Program-made: the position numbers and the translations under genes
Shown: one piece after another, positions 7,908 to 8,082 of the stretch
Numbering within the stretch: the first letter of the stretch is position 1
Layout: each line of letters begins with the position of its first letter
Source: an uncultured Lachnospiraceae bacterium
Lineage (GTDB): Bacteria > Bacillota_A > Clostridia > TANB77 > CAG-508
Assembly: GCA_947165105.1 (NCBI GenBank)
Contig: CAMUZC010000070.1
Span: 1 to 8,082, forward strand
Direction of reading: 5' to 3'
Length of the DNA stretch: 8,082 nucleotides
The notes under the pieces: model-generated
What the model was told of the DNA's origin: nothing
The model's database searches: none
What the model saw: the letters and a program-made list of their open reading frames with translations, nothing else

Positions 7908-8082
7908 TAATATAAAATTATTAAATATATTTAAATAATTATGAGGTTTTTCTATTGTTTAAATATTCATTAAGTATAGCTATTAGAATTAATTAATTAT
8001 AAACAATAATTTAGAAAAAAAGAATTATATTAAATATTATTTTTTAAAATTAATAATTTAAATATTTAAATAATTAAATATT
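7907..8082 (+). other. Downstream flank, AT-rich, no gene seen
   Basis: The 176 bases contain 13 G or C by count. Ten of them fall within 7941-7986, leaving the rest almost pure A/T. The longest ATG-initiated frame I see on the + strand is ten codons at 7941 and is not considered a gene. No tRNA-like fold and no telomeric repeat such as C4A4 or G4T2 is present at the window end. It probably contains the 3' UTR and the cleavage site, whose position cannot be read from sequence. Confidence 0.6.

Noticed and set aside
7941..7973. Small frame starting at the ATG in the downstream patch (ten codons).
   Set aside because: Too short, ends at TAA after ten residues, and no continuing frame. Treated as chance.
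8041..8082. Near-palindromic A/T sequence at the window end, considered as a telomere-proximal element or origin.
   Set aside because: Only A and T are present, so near-palindromes are expected by chance, and no telomeric repeat follows.

Overview
The window holds one complete protein-coding gene on the + strand (143..7906, 2587 codons, no visible intron) between two very AT-rich flanks. By direct count, 138 of the 142 bases before the start codon are A or T, as are 163 of the 176 bases after the stop. A single very long secreted or membrane gene, short flanks, no ribosome binding site and very strong AT bias point to a unicellular eukaryote. The reading frame uses no TAA, TAG or TGA as sense codons, so a standard nuclear code is indicated. 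This argues against ciliates that read UAA/UAG as Gln (Tetrahymena, Paramecium, Oxytricha) and against Euplotes (UGA as Cys). Remaining candidates are a standard-code ciliate (for example an anaerobic litostome or armophorean with gene-sized macronuclear chromosomes), a trichomonad-like parabasalid, or an anaerobic fungus. I cannot decide between them from this sequence alone.

Layout: 1-142 is the AT-rich upstream region, with three T3A8 tracts and one small island holding its only two cytosines about 20 bases before the ATG. 143-7906 is the gene. 7907-8082 is the AT-rich downstream region, with a slightly GC-richer patch at about 7941-7986. No tRNA, rRNA, CRISPR, insertion sequence or telomeric repeat is visible.

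The protein reads as a type I membrane protein. It has a signal peptide (residues 1 to about 20), three diverged tandem copies of a very large (about 810-840 residue) extracellular unit, an acidic Pro-rich stalk (2502-2519), one membrane helix (about 2520-2540) and a 47-residue, mainly basic cytoplasmic tail. Each unit carries the same eight cysteines in the same order, plus exactly one cysteine of its own, and shares collinear sequence blocks with nearly fixed spacing. I do not recognise the unit as a named domain family. The triplicated unit is the most interesting content of the window and the best candidate for something undescribed. A cell-surface role (adhesion, recognition or coat) is inferred from topology, cysteines and glycosylation sequons only.
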